Shown one piece after another: positions 13,988 to 15,509 of a stretch of 15,509 bases of DNA (position 1 is the stretch's first letter; each line of letters opens with the position of its first letter). Source of the stretch: JBHIAG01 sp046758465 (GTDB lineage Bacteria > Acidobacteriota > Terriglobia > Acidiferrales > 2-02-FULL-67-57); assembly GCA_046758465.1 (NCBI GenBank), contig JBHIAG010000050.1, positions 1-15,509 on the forward strand, written 5' to 3'. The translations under genes were made by a program, and so were the position numbers. The notes beneath the pieces were generated by a model that was not told where the DNA came from, made no database searches, and saw nothing but the letters and a program-made list of their open reading frames with translations.

Positions 13988-15118
13988 CTAGAGTTCGCGG
14001 AGGCCGGTCAAGGAGGCGTGCTTCACTGCCTTGGCTTGCACCAGCACCCTAAAGGTCTCGCCCATTCCCTGCGGATAGATCAACTGCTTCAAGTGCAGCC
14101 GCGCCTGGTAGCGCTCGGTTTCACTGGCTTGCGGGGCATAGAGGTCGGAAAACTCATTCCCTTTACCTAACGCCAACAGGAACTTCGCCTGCGTGGTGAA
14201 GCCCAGAGGAACCAATCCGAGCCGGTGGCCGTGTTCCATGAGGGCGGTGAAGTTGACGTGGGCCGTCAGGTCTCGCGCCCCCGGCAAGAGCAATAAGTTT
14301 TCGCTCACGCGATGCTGGTGATAAGCCAGCAGCGTGCCGGTGGCCCGCAGGGGGCTGTAGAGCTCGCGCGCCAGGTAGCCGTAGTCGATGGTCAGCAGGA
14401 AGCCTTGCCGCAGCGCGCGTGCGACCGCTTCGAGCCAAGCCAGTGCCGCCAGGTTGATTTCGGCTTGCTGCCCGCGCGCTAGCGGCACGCCGTAGCGGGC
14501 GAGATAGTCGGCCAGCGCCGGCGAAGACAGATCGCCCTCCTCTGTCACCAATTCCTGGCCACGAGCTGTTACGTAGATTTCCCGCAACCCAGCTTCGCGC
14601 TGCACTACACGATGAACCGGAAACGCGTCGATGAATTCGTTGGAATAGAAACACCCAGTCAACGTGCCTTCCCTGAGCTCGGGCAGACAGCGGATGGGCA
14701 ACGAAATACTGCCTTGCAACTTCGCCGCGCTCTGCGCGCGCAAAGAGGCACTGGACTCGACCAGCACAACCCGCAGGCTGCGGGCGAACTCCGGGCTGTT
14801 TTGCTCGATCCATGGGAGCACGTGGGAAGCCAGGGTTGCGTCGCCCGCCCCGAATTCGACCAGCGCAAAGGTCGCAGGCCGGCCGAGGATTTCCCACATC
14901 TCGCGAAATTGGCGTGCCAGCAAGCGACCAAAAATTGGATGCACTTGCGGACTTGTATAGTAGTCGTCGGCGCCTGCAGCCACTCTGCGCGTGTAGTAGC
15001 CGTGCTCGGGATGGTACAGGCAGGCCTGCATAAACTCCGCGAAAGGAATGGGACCGTGCTGGCGAATGCGGTCCAGCAGAATCTCGGTGAGTGCGGTCGT
15101 AGGACGCGTGCTGCCCAT
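13988..15118 (-). CDS. SAM-dependent methyltransferase, MidA/NDUFAF7 (DUF185) family
   Basis: A 376-residue class I methyltransferase of the DUF185/COG1565 family. The eukaryotic member NDUFAF7 (MidA) dimethylates an arginine of complex I subunit NDUFS2; the bacterial target is not known. Visible hallmarks are HGPIPFAEFMQACLYHPEHG (21-40), YYTSPQVHPIFGRLLA (53-68), the SAM-binding motif I VEFGAGDATL (87-96), SNEFIDAFPVHR (159-170), TIDYG in the second half, and DLTAHVNFTAL followed by a TQAKFL motif. The start at 15118 is set by an in-frame TAG just upstream. The best ribosome-like site, GGAGG (15143-15147), is 24 nt away, which is unusual. The stop faces the M1-like stop with a 4-bp gap and no terminator between them. 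The gene is on the opposite strand to the rest and is probably transcribed separately or with the right-edge gene. Confidence 0.92.
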   Translation of the reverse strand: MGSTRPTTALTEILLDRIRQHGPIPFAEFMQACLYHPEHGYYTRRVAAGADDYYTSPQVHPIFGRLLARQFREMWEILGRPATFALVEFGAGDATLASHVLPWIEQNSPEFARSLRVVLVESSASLRAQSAAKLQGSISLPIRCLPELREGTLTGCFYSNEFIDAFPVHRVVQREAGLREIYVTARGQELVTEEGDLSSPALADYLARYGVPLARGQQAEINLAALAWLEAVARALRQGFLLTIDYGYLARELYSPLRATGTLLAYHQHRVSENLLLLPGARDLTAHVNFTALMEHGHRLGLVPLGFTTQAKFLLALGKGNEFSDLYAPQASETERYQARLHLKQLIYPQGMGETFRVLVQAKAVKHASLTGLREL

Positions 15119-15131
15119 AGAACTCTAGAAG

Positions 15132-15169
15132 CTGTTGCATAACCTCCGCAGGGCGGCGCAGGGCAACAG
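15132..15169 (-). promoter_or_regulatory. Possible leader hairpin enclosing a GGAGG site
   Basis: On the minus strand CTGTTGC and GCAACAG can pair (7 bp), with a 24-nt loop that contains GGAGG (complement of 15143-15147). The 3-prime arm ends 13 nt before ATG 15118. It could expose or present the ribosome site, but a 7-bp match may be chance. Confidence 0.25.
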
Positions 15170-15186
15170 ACTCTAAATGCTAGCAC

Positions 15187-15216
15187 GAGTTCAACCCTGT
15201 GGCTCCCGCCACAGGG
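15187..15216 (+). repeat. REP-like hairpin unit 1
   Basis: GAGTTCAA is followed by the hairpin CCCTGTGGC (15195-15203), loop TCCC, GCCACAGGG (15208-15216). The same head sequence and stem layout recur in units 2 and 3. Confidence 0.85.
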
Positions 15217-15231
15217 CGCAGCGGCCGGAGC

Positions 15232-15268
15232 CCTGCCTGCGGCAGGCCCGCCGCGGCGGGCAGGCAGG
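15232..15268. repeat. Compound GC-rich palindrome
   Basis: CCTGCCTG (15232-15239) pairs with CAGGCAGG (15261-15268). Inside lie GCCTG/CAGGC (15235-15239 and 15243-15247) and the perfect 14-bp palindrome CCCGCCGCGGCGGG (15247-15260). The inner and outer stems are mutually exclusive. It lies between repeat units 1 and 2. Confidence 0.8.
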
Positions 15269-15281
15269 CGTGCCCTGACTG

Positions 15282-15311
15282 GAGTTCAACCCCGTGGCTC
15301 CAGCCACGGGG
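15282..15311 (+). repeat. REP-like hairpin unit 2
   Basis: GAGTTCAA is followed by the hairpin CCCCGTGGC (15290-15298), loop TCCA, GCCACGGGG (15303-15311). It is a direct copy of unit 1 with one base pair exchanged on both arms (T-A to C-G) and one loop change. Confidence 0.85.
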
Positions 15312-15326
15312 TGACGGCAAGGGCTG

Positions 15327-15358
15327 CAACCCAGCGGCTGGAGCCGCTGGGTTGAACT
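15327..15358 (-). repeat. REP-like hairpin unit 3, inverted
   Basis: CAACCCAGCGGC (15327-15338) pairs over 12 bp with GCCGCTGGGTTG (15343-15354), loop TGGA. Read on the minus strand it begins AGTTCAACCC and has loop TCCA, as in unit 2. Three stem pairs differ from the other units, on both arms. It lies 45 nt past the stop of the minus-strand gene at the right edge and could also help end its transcript. Confidence 0.85.
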
Positions 15359-15402
15359 GTCTCGGCGAGTGGGGTCGCTGGACGTGTGGTGCCCATGAAA
15401 CC

Positions 15403-15509
15403 CTAGTACTGCTTCATCTGCGGATTGCGGGTGAACATTTCGGCGATGTAGTCATGATCCCCTTCATGTGAGAGAAGATATTCAGGGTGCAGTTGACGCG
15501 CCCACCTTC
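15403..15509 (-). CDS. C-terminal end of an unidentified gene, cut by the window edge
   Basis: On the minus strand a frame open from the right edge ends at TAG (complement of 15403-15405) after 34 visible codons. The end of the product reads SHEGDHDYIAEMFTRNPQMK followed by QY. Its mix of His, Asp, Tyr, Met, Lys and Gln is like a true protein terminus and unlike the Arg/Ala/Pro-rich chance frames around it. I do not recognise the family from so short a piece. It is oriented like the methyltransferase and lies upstream of it, but the two are separated by 284 nt of hairpin-rich DNA, so co-transcription is doubtful. Confidence 0.6.
   Translation of the reverse strand, partial: RWARQLHPEYLLSHEGDHDYIAEMFTRNPQMKQY

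Larger units (their letters stand above)
15119..15402. other. Hairpin-rich non-coding segment between two minus-strand genes
   Basis: This segment contains no supported gene. It holds three related hairpin units and a compound GC palindrome (listed separately), and, near the methyltransferase start, an inverted pair CTGTTGC/GCAACAG (15132-15138 and 15163-15169). A frame open on the plus strand across 15199-15471 is built from the hairpins and is not a gene. I see no clear promoter for the methyltransferase gene. Confidence 0.6.

Noticed and set aside
14163..15140. 325-codon minus-strand frame beginning at ATG 15140 with GGAGG nearby
   Set aside because: It overlaps the MidA-family methyltransferase in another frame; the translation is Arg/Ala/Gly/Pro-rich and shows no family motif, while the 15118 frame shows all the DUF185 motifs.
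15187..15358. CRISPR array
   Set aside because: There are only three units, one inverted, with self-complementary cores and unequal spacing; no cas genes are present.
15199..15471. 90-codon plus-strand frame near the right edge
   Set aside because: It is made of the hairpin repeats and the palindrome and overlaps the antisense protein terminus at 15403-15509.

Overview
The window reads as a GC-rich chromosome segment of a Gram-negative bacterium. It carries lipid A synthesis (lpxB), an outer-membrane beta-barrel gene and secreted proteins. Overall gene content and style suggest Acidobacteriota, but this is inference and no phylogenetic marker here settles it. Nearly all of the DNA is coding. 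There is no insertion sequence, CRISPR array, prophage or tRNA that I can see.

Layout. Positions 1-306 hold no certain gene. Positions 307-2499 (+) encode a large exported, probably outer-membrane beta-barrel protein with a proline-rich linker. Positions 2598-2942 (+) encode a tiny zinc-ribbon protein with a C-terminal membrane anchor. After an intergenic stretch comes the signal recognition particle RNA gene ffs (3276-3386), with a well-spaced promoter in front. It is followed 29 nt later by the housekeeping block dnaX-ybaB-recR (3416-5985): clamp-loader gamma/tau subunit, nucleoid-associated YbaB/EbfC protein, and recombination protein RecR. A small Mpo1-like (DUF962) membrane protein (5982-6341) is coupled to the end of recR.

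Next is a 228-residue protein of unknown function (6379-7065). Its start codon sits 8 nt after a perfect TATAAT box, so its mRNA may be leaderless. A second perfect TATAAT promoter (7063-7091) opens a tight four-gene set: two half ABC exporters overlapping by 4 nt (7121-8896 and 8893-10779), lpxB (10801-11964) and a secreted M1-aminopeptidase-like protein with C-terminal TPRs (11974-13983). The ABC pair has the complementary defects of a heterodimeric exporter: Asp for the catalytic Glu in the first subunit and LSVGQ for LSGGQ in the second. The M1-like protein has lost several active-site residues (REXXH for HEXXH, Arg at the catalytic Tyr position, no GXMEN), so it is probably a pseudoenzyme.

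On the minus strand, a MidA/NDUFAF7-type methyltransferase gene (13988-15118) converges on the M1-like gene with a 4-bp gap. Upstream of it lies a non-coding segment (15119-15402) with three REP-like hairpins whose stem pairs covary, plus a compound GC palindrome. At the right edge is the C-terminal end of another minus-strand gene (15403 to beyond 15509).

The strongest points for follow-up are the inactivated M1-like protein in an envelope operon, the heterodimeric exporter next to lpxB, the covarying hairpin repeats, and the apparently leaderless gene. I found no evidence of a novel defence or mobile system.
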